DNA of 64,000 nucleotides from positions 3,669,001 to 3,733,000 of the forward strand of contig NC_041717.1 in the NCBI RefSeq assembly GCF_900700375.1, read 5' to 3'. This stretch comes from Denticeps clupeoides (lineage: Eukaryota; Chordata; Actinopteri; Clupeiformes; Denticipitidae). The notes under the pieces were generated by a model, which searched no databases, had not been told where the DNA came from, and saw only the letters and a list, made by a program, of their open reading frames with translations. This document shows, one piece after another, positions 23,884 through 39,356 of the stretch (position 1 is the first letter of the stretch; each line of letters begins with the position of its first letter). The translations under genes and the position numbers were made by a program.

Positions 23884-26442
23884 TTATCGCTTTGTCCTCT
23901 GCTTGTTTGTGTGAGTCTGCTTCCACCGTTCTCTGGTCCACCGGCCCTGGTTCTCCACCACCTCGTGGAGGAGATCAATAAACGCATACTCGTTGTCCAG
24001 CAGCAGATTGTCATCTCCAGGGGATCGGGAGCCACCTGTAGGGGGAGCCAGTGAGCCTGAGCCGCTGCATCGCCCGTTTGCTCCGCCCTCTTGCAGGGGG
24101 GTCTCTGTTTGGGCTCTTGCCCTTTCTTCTTGGTTTGTTTGAGTTCTTGACCCACATCCTTCTGTTATAGACCCTCTTTTCCTTGACACTCCTGTCCTCA
24201 GTCTCGGTCTATCATCAGGCTCAGGATGATCCTGTGCAACTTCAAGCTGCTTCACTGGTTCAAAGATAAACTGGCCGTTGTCTGAATCTACATTGTAGTC
24301 TACTTGGAGGAGTGGATCCTGCTGAAAGCCGGGTCTGAAACCCCTCTCAGCTACTATAACTCGATTGTCTTCTCTCGAGGACAGAGCATTTGATGGCAAA
24401 GCTGTAACAGAGACTTGAGGATCTGCTGTGATGTTCCCAGGAGGACAGTTGTCTTTACAGCCAGCAATCACATCAGTGTTAAACTTTGGCAAGAAAATGA
24501 ATCTAATCACGTCCTTACTGTCTGAACTTTGTTCTTTTATTAAGACTGGCCAGGTCGCAACTCTACGAACAGACTTCCGAGGTGCCAGACCACTTCCATC
24601 ATGGCAACGATGATGCTTTTTAGATTCTACGTTTTTCATAGCCGTTTTTGTATCAATAGTGAGGTAGGGCAAGTTTTCCATGTCCTCTGGAGAACTGCGG
24701 TGTCCCTGTTCCAACCTTCGTTCAAACATACTTTCTTTTTCTTCTGCAATTTCATCTTGAGGTATTTTTTTCTGGAGTGCATTTTCATTCTTCTCCTTCT
24801 CAGTCCTACTTTTATCATCTGGTGATAAGCTGTGCAGTCTTGCTTCAGTTTCTCTGTGATCTTTGTGTGGAATTCCTGACTTATCATAGTTCTGACTGAG
24901 GAATTCTGTTCTGGAGAGCACTGGGCCTGCAGATTTAGACCGGTCTCTTATTCTGTTGCTTTGGGTCAACTTGACTGAATCCATGTGATGGCAGTCTGTT
25001 ACTTGGGATTCTACAGCATGTATTGGTGGACCACGGCAGGGATTCACTTGTTTCTTCAGATATTTTCTACAATAAAGAGCTGAAAGGACACAGACGCCAC
25101 ACACCAGGGCACAGAGAGCCACTGGGGACAAGTTACTGTCATTTGCCTTAATACGGTACCATCAACATTTCAATCACCTCTTAGACGTATAAAGTGAAAT
25201 ATATATATTGAAGTCATAAATCTTTACTCACCGATGAGAAAAATAAGTCCTGGGTATCCAATAGTTAACCCCACAACTGGTGTGTGTGGTGTGGTGCTTG
25301 GCACAAAGACATCAAGTTGCAGACATGAGATGTTCCAGACTGGACGTCCCCTAAGCACAGCTGGAGTCGAGCAGGTTACTGCGGTCTCGTTCTCCAGACA
25401 AGAGGCGTTCTGTAAACTTTCATAAATCATTTCATGCATTTTAGAGTGTTCAGTGTTTTGGGTTCATTCCTTAATGTGGATCAGTATAAATAATAATAAG
25501 TTCACCTTTCAAGAAGACAACAAACTCCCCAAAGAGCAACCTTCCACAGGAACAGTCCCAAGGATTTCCATCTAGGCGTACCTTGGTGAACTGATTAGGC
25601 CTGTGAAGTTGGACAGATCTGCCTGATCTACAGCCTCTAACTGTTGTTGTACAAAGTGATATTTTGTAATTTTTCGGGGTGGCTGAACCATGTGTGGTTT
25701 ATTTTTGCCAAGTGGTTTCCATCCAACTTTAGGTTTATGAGCTGCTGGAAGGCATGAAGGGCTCTGGGGGACATGTCGGTGATCCCATTGTTGGTCAATG
25801 TGAGGCTAGTCACCGATGATAGAGAGTCGCTGTTGAACACTGTGGAGTTGAGGTGACCCACATTGTTCATGAAAAGGACAACAGAGGTCATCCCAACAGG
25901 AAAGCCTGTAATGAAATTAGTTAAGTCAGTTATTCAGTGTGTCCATGAGAAATATATATTAGTCTGTTCAAACACTGTATTCTCTGGTCAAACATTGTAT
26001 ATATACTTATGTTGGCCAATATTTATGAATCACGCGTGTTGGGGGGGGGGGGGGGGGTATTTGCTGATACTAAAAACACATTTACAGATTTCTTTTTTTT
26101 TTAAATGCCGTCATTTATGATCAAATTTGAAAGTCGAATAGAGCGATCTTGTAATTCCCACTTACATATTGACTGGTACGCTGTATCGGCATTGTGTTTG
26201 AAATGTTTAAGTGTCAGATTCCAAATATCTTTTGACAGGAACTTACTTGATGGAACCTTTGTACAGACAAAGTCAACGGTCAGCAGCTGACACTCGGAAT
26301 GTACCACATCTATGCAGCCCCACATCAGGAGAACAAGGGCAACTGGGAGAATACAATTTAAATGATATTTATATCCACTGTCTTTATCAAATTAACCTGG
26401 CACCTAGAAATGTGATAAAGCAGGTAAAGTCTCACCCCACAT
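23884..26442 (-). pseudogene. LRR receptor-like membrane protein, copy 2 (ectodomain broken)
   Basis: The cytoplasmic exon is complete here (415 codons open from about 25131 to 23884), and the start exon and signal peptide are present. The LRR exon has lost 133 bases near 25592, removing the last repeats, plus one base near 25639. Together these shift the frame, so translation would end inside the LRRs, before the membrane segment. Confidence 0.8.
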
Positions 26443-26541
26443 GGTGTCCATATCTGCAGCGGCATGTGAATAGTTCCAGAGGGACAGGAGCTAAGAGTCG
26501 ACCAGTTACCAAGATACAGGTTTGTCTGCTGCGGCTTTACC

Positions 26542-27206
26542 TCCTTAGTAATCTCACGACTGGACTACTGCAACTCCCTTCTAGCTGGTCTACCACTATG
26601 TACCATCCGACCTCTTCAACTCATACAAAATGCAGCAGCACGACTGATCTTCAACCTTCCCAAATTCTCCCATACCACCCCTCTGCTACGTTCCCTTCAC
26701 TGGCTCCCAGTAGCTGCACGCATCAGGTTCAAAATACTGATGCTGGCCTACAAAGCCAAACATGGAGTAGCACCATCCTACCTCACAGCCCTTATTACAC
26801 CCCGCACTGCACCTCGTATACTCCGAGCCTCCAGTACTGCTCGCCTGGTCCCTCCATCTCTGAAGGTAAAAGGAAAACATTCATCTAGACTCTTCTCCGT
26901 CTTGGCCCCTCGGTGGTGGAATGAACTTCCCCTCGAGGTCAGAACAGCTCAGTCACTGAGCACCTTCAAACGACAGCTCAAGACCTTCCTCTTTAAAGAA
27001 TATTTAGATTAAATTGTAATTTTCTTGTCAATTGGTTGTCAAACTTTGTGTACAGAATCTACAACAGAGTGAATTAAATAGATGTATTCATAGTTGGGGT
27101 CCTAGTGAACCGGAATTGATCTCTTCATCGATGGTAACTTGAAAGCACGTTGTAAGTCGCTCTGGATAAGGGCGTCTGCCAAATGCCGTAAATGTAAATG
27201 TAAATG
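26542..27206 (+). mobile_element. L2-type LINE 3' fragment, private to copy 2
   Basis: Carries the end of an L2 reverse-transcriptase frame up to its natural stop ([20 protein letters not shown], then FLFKEYLD), a short 3' UTR and the tail ggataagggcgtctgcc plus taaatgtaaatg repeats. It is flanked by tacc on both sides (26538-26541 and 27207-27210), and copies 1 and 4 show the uninterrupted site. The insertion is 5'-truncated and recent. It lies in the 5' leader of the LRR gene copy. Confidence 0.9.
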
Positions 27207-27604
27207 TACCAGGGATACAGAGGTCACTACAGAGATGTTGAACTTGTGGTGTTACAGTTGGATGATAAAGGCAGGGACGGTTTAACACAAGCCCACCTGG
27301 AGTTAGAACCACCTCTTCCTGCTCATCCTGAAAGAAAACAGGTCCAGCACTGACTAATACTTAAGATTGCGCTTAGATTCTGTGAAAATGGTCTCTTGCT
27401 GGGTGGAATTTCATATCTGGGTCACGGATCAGACCCCGCACACCGCTGCAATAATGGTCTTCATTGCTGACAACATACGATGAACAGTCTTCTCTGCTCA
27501 GAGACTCTGTTCAGCGTAGCTGACGACATGAAGCTGCAAATAAATATGAGTGGCAGAACAAAAAAAAAAAAAAAGGAAGGAATGAATATGGGTTTGACGA
27601 CATA

Positions 27605-27610
27605 TTTATT
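27605..27610 (-). terminator. Polyadenylation signal AATAAA, copy 2
   Basis: Same minus-strand signal as at 9977-9982, at the matching place. Confidence 0.45.
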
Positions 27611-29189
27611 GAATTTCAGTGCCTCTTGTTAAAATAAATAAGTGGTATGGTAAAGAAATAGTAGTATGACCAAGCATGGAAAGTACAGTATTAAAAAATT
27701 GTGATCAATACCAATACAATCTTTTAGTGAATATAAAACACCTAAAATACAAAAAACTGCAATTAAGTACACAAGAATGCAGCAAATCATTAGAAATCAA
27801 GTTTTCAAAAGCTTCATTTGGAACCAGTAGTTGTAGTCGATCTCCAGGGCCATCTTTCTTGGCCCTTGTCAGTGTTGCCGCTTTTTTAGTGTTTGGTTTT
27901 ATTAAACGTGTTTCTGAATCAAATTGGACCTTGCGTTTTAACGAAGAACTGACAAGCCTTCGCTTCGTCTGTTTTTCTATAAGCCACGTAGGTTTTGTGC
28001 AGGCCCATGAGCATGGGAAGAGAGAGCTGATCTAAACCAAACCTTCACAACATCTCTTACAATCGAGGTGCTTAATATTTCAGCTAAATTTCAGATACTT
28101 CATGAGCGTTCTCGACAAGCCTGGTTCAGGGAGCCCTTTGCTCAACTCAGCAGTCTGAAGTCACTTATGTCAGTGCTTTAACTGAGTGCTTTAAAAAAAA
28201 AAAAAAAAAAAGGATAAAATGGAACACAGAAAAAGAAGGAAGAAAGGAAGGAGGATGAAGTGGCAGTTTACCCCTTTTTTTCCAGCAATGTTGTCATCTG
28301 TAAAATAATTACACAACAATTGCAAATATGTTTTCCATTCATGTATATATTAAATACTGTCATTCAAATGGCTTACAGCGACACACTCTTTGAAACAGAG
28401 CACGCTGCTCTTTGCAGGGATGAGGGTGGAAGGGAGAGAGAGTTTAAGAGAGCAGGCGTCTTCTGCTTGCACTGCTTGGTACAGCACGAGGACAATGGGG
28501 GATGAAGTTGACCACTTCACAGGACAAAGTGACCAGTGGAGAAACAAGATTAGCAGTAACATCCGATTCGTGAAGGAGTAGGAAGGAAATCATAAAAAGA
28601 AAGAAAGTGACAGAGAGAAAGACAGACATGGGTAACAGAGCATATTGTCAACAGGACCATCAGTTCTCTACAGCTGCTCTACGGCTGATGAGCTTCTTAA
28701 AGCGTTCCATGAAGATGACAATAGTCAAGTACCATGACGTGTGAAGGCCAGCGTACGGACGTCTGAGGCTCGCCCCAAAGACGCAGCAGACATATCTGAG
28801 CAGCACGTTTGGGGAGACAGTGAGGCAAGTTGGCAATACTTTTTGATTTGTTTCTGACAAGTTTGGAGAAGATTTTGACTTGATCTGAGGACCAAGAGCA
28901 GAAGGTAAGTCCAGGCCCTGCAGGCTCAGTGTAGTCCAGAAAAGACACAAGCCCTCTGTTTCAACAAAAACAAACCAGGACATTCGACAAAGCCTTGAAG
29001 ACGAGAGGGTGGGCTGCGGCAGAAGAGACGAAGAGGGAGACACCAGTGCCAAAACCAATAAATACTTCAAGTACCAAGAAATATACCACATTTACAATAA
29101 AAAAAATATTAAAATAATCACCTTCTTCATCACCACCACATGCTGCACCAGTTTGCATCAATAAACAAACCCTTAATGATTCATCAGAT

Positions 29190-29865
29190 TGTAAGAATGG
29201 ACATCACGGGAGCCTGCTTTGTCTTGCATAACAGATGTCTGCAGGGGGAGGTGTGACATTCCTGTGTCGACGGTTGTGGGTGAAGATTCGACACCCCGGT
29301 TTTTACATGCCTTTTGTCCGACATCAACGTGCGAAGTATCAGCCATCAGGACCGCCCACCCTCTTTGTCTTCCCCAAATGGGAGGCACCGGGGGCGTGAC
29401 ATCAGAAACAACAGGTTCTGATTGGTCAGTGACAACTTCCTGTAGGCCAGTGACAACTTCCTGTAGGCCAGGGGTATAAAAGTCTGCTGACATGTGGAAA
29501 ATGAGACCGCTCTGAGCTATCTTGCTCAGGGGGGTTTCCCTCGGAAGCCGGAAGGCTTCTGAGACCTTTATCTTCCCCTCTCTTTCTCTTCTCCCTCTTT
29601 ACTCTTTCTTCTCATGTTTACTTTCTCTGTAACCTTGGTACCTTTTTACATTCAATATTCACATGTAACTACAATAATTATTTACCGGTGTTAATAAATT
29701 AGAAACTGTTCATTTTTAACCTCTATTGTGCCATGCCTCTTTCTGCCAGGTAACATCAAATTGGAGTGGTTGAATACAGTGCTTTGTGTGGAGGGAGAAA
29801 GAGTTTTTTCTACACACTCTATTCTCTTCTCCCACACCACATGGTCTTCATTGTGTTTTTTTACA
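29190..29865 (+). mobile_element. Solo LTR, same family, copy 2
   Basis: A 676-base LTR with a target duplication AGAT (29186-29189 and 29866-29869). The empty site is seen in copy 1 at about 11747-11750. It has two instead of four of the 21-base repeats (29427-29468) and differs at several places from the LTRs at 20246-22978. Left by recombination between the two LTRs of a former full element. Confidence 0.92.
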
Positions 29866-30001
29866 AGATCAAGAGCCAGGAGGTCCATTCACTCAAGCAA
29901 CCAAAGAGTCAGTCCAGCTCACACAACTTTTTAGAATTTGTTTTTGTTCAAAATAGTTTTTTGCAGGGCACAGGTCCAAACATCCTTCATCTCCTCTCAA
30001 C

Positions 30002-30735
30002 TCATTTCCCACTCATATTCTTCTTGGGCCCAGCCGGTCTCTTGACCTGCCACAGGTGGTTGTGGATGGTGAGGGCATCCACGCTGACAGACACCGTTTT
30101 GGCAGGGATGACTGTGAACTGCTTGCGGTCTGAGCTGTACTTGTACAGCTTGTCAATAATTTTTTTGCTGATGTTCTTGGGCCTGTCAACTTCTGGATCT
30201 CTTCCGTGTCAGGGAAGTAGGAGTAGAGAGCTCGGAACTGACAGCCACCATCACGGAACAGGATCATAAGGTGGTTTGATTCACACTTTTCTAGCTCCTA
30301 CAGAGAAAAACAACCCTTCTGTGACAAATGCGTTAAGCAGCATTTAATTGAAAACTAACGCTTTAATGGTGGGTGCAAGTGGGATGCAAGTGACAACTCA
30401 CCTCGAGGATTGAGTTTTTCTGAGCTTCATTTACTTTCCCAGCCAAACAGCAATGAGAGATGGCATTGTGAATGATTGGCTTGTTTGATTTTGCACTTGG
30501 TTCCTTGAAAAGTTTTGGACCTAAAGAGAGAAAGTGGGGAGGGTGCACGCATTAAAAAAAACAAAAAAAAAAAAACACCATCAGTCGTTACGAGTGAGGA
30601 GCCTTTGATTGAGCTTTTACCAGTATATTCAGCCATGGAGGTGGAAGTTATGGAAGACGCAGTTGAGCCATTGTCCCAGTCCCTCTCAGTTGTCCGGCTG
30701 GAGTTGCGGCTAAAGCCAGGGAAAGACTCAGGTCT
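30002..30735 (-). pseudogene. camsap: CAMSAP 3' end, copy 2 (frameshifted CKK)
   Basis: Same three exons. A seven-base deletion near 30182 (gggcccggtgcctg reduced to gggcctg) shifts the frame in the middle of the CKK domain, after KLTG. Confidence 0.85.
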
Positions 30736-30755
30736 TTTGGGGTGAAGAGCTCACT

Positions 30756-31566
30756 CTTGAAGACTCTTTTATGACTCTGTTGTGGCCTCAGCCATCTTTT
30801 ATGGTGTGGTCTGCTGGGGAGGTAGCATCTCTGCTGGGGACAGAAAGAGGCTGAACAGGCTGATCCGGAGGGCCAGCTCTGTTTTAGGATGCCCTCTGGA
30901 CCCAGTGGAGGTGGTATTGACAGGTGAATGGTGGCTAAGCTATCATCCCTGCTGGGCAACATCTCCCACCCCATGCAGGAGACCCTGACAGGACTGAGCA
31001 GCTCCTTCAGTGGCAAGCTGTGGCACCAACGATGTGGGATGGAGAGATTCAGAAGTCCTTTCCTGCCAACTGCTGTCAGGCTCTACAACAGCTGACCACA
31101 CAAACACACATCCAATACACCATCTCCATCTCTCTTAACTGCAATATGTCTATATCTACCTACACAACCAGTACACCATCTCCACTTCTCTTAACTGCAA
31201 TATGTCTATATCTACCTACACAACCAGTACGCCATCTCCACTTCTCTTAACTGCAAAATGTCTATATCTACCTACACAACCAGTACACCATCTCCACTTC
31301 TCTTAACTGCAATTCTTCTGTATCTACCTACTTTGTACATATGTAACATCTTGCAAAAAATAAATGTATATACACACATATTTTTACCACTCACATTCAC
31401 TGTTTTATACTATTCTAGGACTATTTATTTGCTTGTTTGTACAGTGAACATTTATATTATACAGGCCGTGCTGTTGTCTGTTGCTGCTTGTACTGTCCAC
31501 TTCCTGCCATGACAATGTAAATTGGACTAATAAAGGATCATCTTATCTTATCTTACCTTATCTTAA
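30756..31566 (+). mobile_element. LINE 3' fragment with (TCTTA)n tail, copy 2
   Basis: Same insertion as at 12645-13344, inherited with the duplication. The 57-base unit (cagtacaccatctcc...) is present four times at about 31118-31315. The pentanucleotide tail is shorter. Confidence 0.75.
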
Positions 31567-31831
31567 CAGAGCCACATTTATACACAATAACCAGTCAGTA
31601 TGTAACAGTGGAAGAACAATTTATTACACAATTTCAAATTACATTATGTGGGTAATAACACTGAAAAAAATGTGAAATAATTGTCAGAAAGGGAAATTCA
31701 ATACAGAACTATATAGAGTTTTAATAAGATCGATTGAATATACAGCAAAAATATACTTATAAATAAAATATACATTTAAATACAATGAAATTAAAAGATT
31801 AATAAGAACACTTTACAATTATTTGCAATCT

Positions 31832-32829
31832 TTAGACAGTGCAAACAGAGCAGAGGTATTCTTTGTCCACTGCTGGAGTGCTGACTTGTGCCAGTGTTGG
31901 GGTAAACAGAGGTGTAGGGGTTTCTGGGTACATCCTGCAACACACAGCCAGAAATAAAATCAGAACCCCTCCGCAACAAAACTATATTTCTCAAAATATT
32001 ATGTGACAATCAATTTTGTGTGTATTCATATACTGTGAATTGTACAAAGTAATATGTTGATATATTCTATAATAATATATTTTATATGTAAGCAATATAT
32101 AAATGTATGAAATAGGATATATGACAATATATAAAAATACTGAAAATACTGCAATTATTGCTGTTTTCATATATTGAATAAATACATTGTTATACTATTT
32201 AATATATTATTATATATACTGAAAAATGTACAATATTAAATGAGATTATATATTGAAAACGGCATTGCAAATATATGGGGAAGTTTCTCATATAGTGAAA
32301 TATATTTACCAATTTATTGCAATAAAAATTCTAGCGTATAGCAATATACGTTTGTTTTGTAGGGGAAACATCACGGCAGAAAGAGTTTGGGGAGGGACAT
32401 GACGGGAAATTTACCTGTTAGTTTTAGTCAGCAGGCCAAATGCCACCCCATGTTGTTCTGGTGAGTGGCTCTCAGTCCCAATCTGCCTCTCCTCCTCCTC
32501 CTGGTCCTCGGGAATGACTGTCTGCCTGCTTTTCTTGGAAATGATGACAGAAAACACTATTACTATGAACACTGTATTAATTCCTACTGAGAACCAAATG
32601 AAACCCCATGTTGTCCTGCTGAGTGTCTCTCAGTCCCAAGCTGCCTCTCCTCCTCCTTCATCTTATCCAGCAGCGCCACCATGAGGCTACAGGATTACTG
32701 AATGTGTGTAAGAGTTTGAGGTTTATTCCTTGCTGAATGTATTTTTATGTTACACGTAAAATATTCTCACCAGTGATGGTTTTATCAGGTGAAGATTTTA
32801 AGTTGAACTTCTGGTTGACGTCACAGCTG
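31832..32829 (-). CDS. C-terminal exons of the membrane protein, second copy
   Basis: Same three exons as at 13610-14607, all open. A nine-base in-frame deletion in the last exon removes three residues. One hydrophobic residue is changed (WFSVG for WFLVG). Confidence 0.45.
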
Positions 32830-32920
32830 CTAGAAAAAAAAACACAAAAAATGATCATATTTACATTTACATATTTTCATGCTAATTTTTCTGTCTCCTC
32901 TGTAAACATAAGAAGCATCG

Positions 32921-36116
<3,196 letters not shown>

Positions 36117-36945
36117 GTCATGTTGGCGGTGTTGTTTTTAATCAAATAATTTTGTCCATTTAGCATCTTCAGTCCACTTTTTACTTAACCGTCAAATTAG
36201 AACTTGTGCTTTAGCGCCCTCTGCTGACACAGTTTTATCATGACAGTCGATGAATAAAACCAGGCGCTGGGGTCATGACGGATATATATATACACTACTC
36301 GCAATAAAATAGGGATATTGTTATTTACATGAGTGCTTTTCCTATTTGTTCTGAATTTTAATGTAATAAGTAAAAGTTCCCTTTGATATTAGTAATAATG
36401 TATGAGAAGAAACACAATTTTTATTAGTGTAATAAACAGTAAATTCCTCTCATCTTTAACGTTTAAACACAATAACCAATCAGTGTGTAACCGTGGAAGG
36501 ACAATTTCACAGTTTCAAATAAATCAAACACACACAAATAATTTATTTTATGCCAAAATAAAATTATGTTTTATAACACAGTGAAAGAAATGTGTTTAAA
36601 GACACTCAGATTAATGGATATTTAAATTATACATGTAATATATATATATACACTCCCAACTTTTCATGTTATTGACCAGACACATTTCCTACTTTAAAAA
36701 TAATGTTGAGAATAAGAACCTTTTTTTTTTTTTTAAATCTGAGGTTATAACAGTTGTGAAGTGCTCCAAACAATGTGTGAGGCTTCCAACTTTGCTATGT
36801 AGAAAGCAGCAGAGGTGAGGTTAGTGGAGAATTTGCATAGAAGATTTTTGGTTTGGACAGAGATGATCCGTAGAAAGGCAAAGTGAGGAGAGGAGAGAGT
36901 TAGTGGTCAGGAAAGAGTCAGAGGTTAGAGGATGTGTTAACACCC

Positions 36946-37676
36946 GAGTAGGTAACACACTCGCCTATGAACGAGAAGACCCAGATTCAAATCCCACTTA
37001 CTACCACTGTGTCCCTGAGCAAGACATTCATCCCACAGGCCATCAGACACCGGAACACTTAGGGACTTTTTACTCTGGACTGGATGTAACATCAGACGAA
37101 TCCACCCTTATCTGTCAACCCAGGCCACCCAGATACTGGTTCAGTCCTTAGTAATCTCACGACTGGATTACTGTAACTCCCTTCTAGCTGGTCTACCTCT
37201 ATATACCATCTGACCTCTACAACTAATACAAAATGCAGCAGCACAACTGATCTTCAACCTTCCCAAGTTCTCCCACACCGCCCCTCTGCTACGTTCCCTC
37301 CACTGGCTCCCAGTAGCTGCACGCATCAGGTTCAAAATACTGATGCTGGCCTACAAAGCCAAACATGGAGTAGCACCATCCTACCTCACAGCCCTTAGTA
37401 CACCTCGCACTGCACCTCGTATACTCCGAGCCTCCAGTACTGCTCACCTGGTCCCTCCATCTCTGAAGGTAAAAGGAAGACATTCATCTAGACTCTTCTC
37501 TGTCTTGGCCCCTTCTTGTTGTCTGTCTTATGTACAACCGAGTGAATAAAAAGATTGTATTCATAGTTGGGGTCCTAGTGAACCAGAATTGATCACTTCA
37601 TCGATGGTAACATGAAAGCACGTTGTAAGTCGCTCTGGATAAGGGCGTCTGCCAAAAGCTTTAAATGTAAATGTAA
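36946..37676 (+). mobile_element. SINE head joined to L2 3' end, copy 3
   Basis: Duplicate of the composite at 4216-4946. The tail reads ggataagggcgtctgcc, as in copy 4 and the L2 consensus-like copy at 26542, whereas copies 1 and 2 read ggataaaggcgcctgcc. Confidence 0.75.
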
Positions 37677-38729
37677 CGTTGTTTAAATGTGACATGTAGC
37701 ACCAGGTTCTGGAGAAACATTGTTTTGTTTCACTATGTACTGTCATGTATGCAGCTGAAATGACGATAAAGATCAACTTCAAGTATAAAGTATTTGCCTT
37801 CAAATAATTTTACTTTTGATTCTAAAGTATGTTGGTTTATTGTGGCTGTAATGTCTAATTTTATCCAGTGTCCTTGGCTGTTTGGTGCCCTAGGCAGGGC
37901 CCACACTTTAGAAGACACTTTACTGCACAGATTCTGTTTGTTTTAGTTTTTTTTCTGCGATTTCGCAGAACCCAGGAAAAGTTCATTATGACATAATGAA
38001 CTTGGATTTTCAATATTAGGAATGAAATGTGCTTTATTTGGAAGCAGCCCATCCCCTTCCCCTTTCGATAGGTGTTAGACTTCAGCCCAGCAGCACTACA
38101 GAGGACCTCATGCTCACGTCCCACATATGTGGGTGTGATAGAATTTAGAGTACACAACGACGCTCCTTATTCGAATTGTCTGTTCCACCTTAAATACTGC
38201 TCAGGAGACTACAGTAGGATTTATTTTACATGGAAATGTCCATGTAAATCATAGATTTATGTGCTGAGCAAAGTTACCAGGTCAGTTTTACAATTAAAAA
38301 AAAGTTTTGGGCCAGAGTCGATACTATTTCCACACATCCTATTTTTACCTTAGAAAGCATGAAAACATTTAGAGCCACATGGAAAATGTTATGCGTCTTG
38401 CAATGTTCGACAATGTGAATATCATTCCAGAGCTTAACAAAGGCTACAGGACAGGGATATGGCAATATAATGAGGAGGCTGACAAAAACCAACACATTTT
38501 GTGGAAGATAACAGACTGTATTAAGTTCTGTGGTGCCTTTGAGCTTGCTTTTCCATGGCATTTTCAGAGAGCGTGTGGACTCTATTGGATCGTTGGATGC
38601 TGTAGTACACAAACCTCTGCAGATTTTCACTGTGTTTAAAGGGTAGACAGTGCAGACTGAACCTGTGGGCTGCATGTTCCCAGTTGTGAGGGAGCAGATC
38701 CTTGATGACACAAAAGAGTAATCAAAAAA

Positions 38730-38923
38730 CATTTACATTTACAGCATTTATCAGGCGCCCTTATCCAGAGCGACTTACAATCAGTAGTTACAGGGACAGC
38801 CCCCCCCCCGGAGACACTCAAGGTTAAGTGTCTTGCTCAGGGACACGATGGTGGTAAGTGGGGTTTGAACCTGGGTCTTCTGGTTCATAGGCGAGTGTGT
38901 TACCTACTAGGCTACTACCCCCC
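38730..38923 (-). mobile_element. tRNA-derived SINE, shared site, copy 3
   Basis: Duplicate of the SINE at 6197-6390. Confidence 0.85.
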
Positions 38924-39356
38924 ATTGTGAAAAACGTGCACGTGTGAAGTAGATATGGGTGAAAACAAGTGACATAAAACACAGACATTGTTTTTTGCTT
39001 TAATTTTTTTATCCAGAGTCAGAGTGCATCTGATAACTGACGAGCAGCAGTCACCAGGAGCCACTTTTTCTTAGTTCAGTTATGTACCCTGATCAGAAAA
39101 TAGATAATAAGTTGACATTTATCTGCAAATCATTAATTAGTAGTACTTGACTTAATAGGTAAGACATACCTAGCATGTATTGCAGAGTGATCAGAAATTT
39201 TACACTTTTTGAGAAATATTGTATCATATATGAAGTCTTTGCACTTCCTGATGTAAGAATGATAATATTCTAAATATAATATTTCATTTATGTCAGTCTC
39301 AGGCATTATGTCAATCATCAGCTGTGTGTGAATATACTGCATTTTTGTGCTATGTT

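Larger units (their letters stand above)
27595..30001 (-). other. Probable CAMSAP 3' UTR, copy 2 (with solo LTR)
   Basis: Equivalent of 9970-11882. It lacks the SINE but contains the solo LTR at 29190-29865. No gene is seen. Confidence 0.5.
14524..32745. repeat. Tandem segmental duplication, copy 2
   Basis: Second copy, 18.2 kb. The extra length relative to copy 1 is explained by an LTR element (20246-22978), an L2 fragment (26542-27206) and a solo LTR (29190-29865), less two SINEs that copy 1 has. The remaining sequence matches copy 1 base for base over long stretches. Confidence 0.95.
36117..39356. other. Non-genic spacer, copy 3
   Basis: Same content as 3381-6823 without the private SINE; no extra insertion. 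No host exon is seen. Confidence 0.6.
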
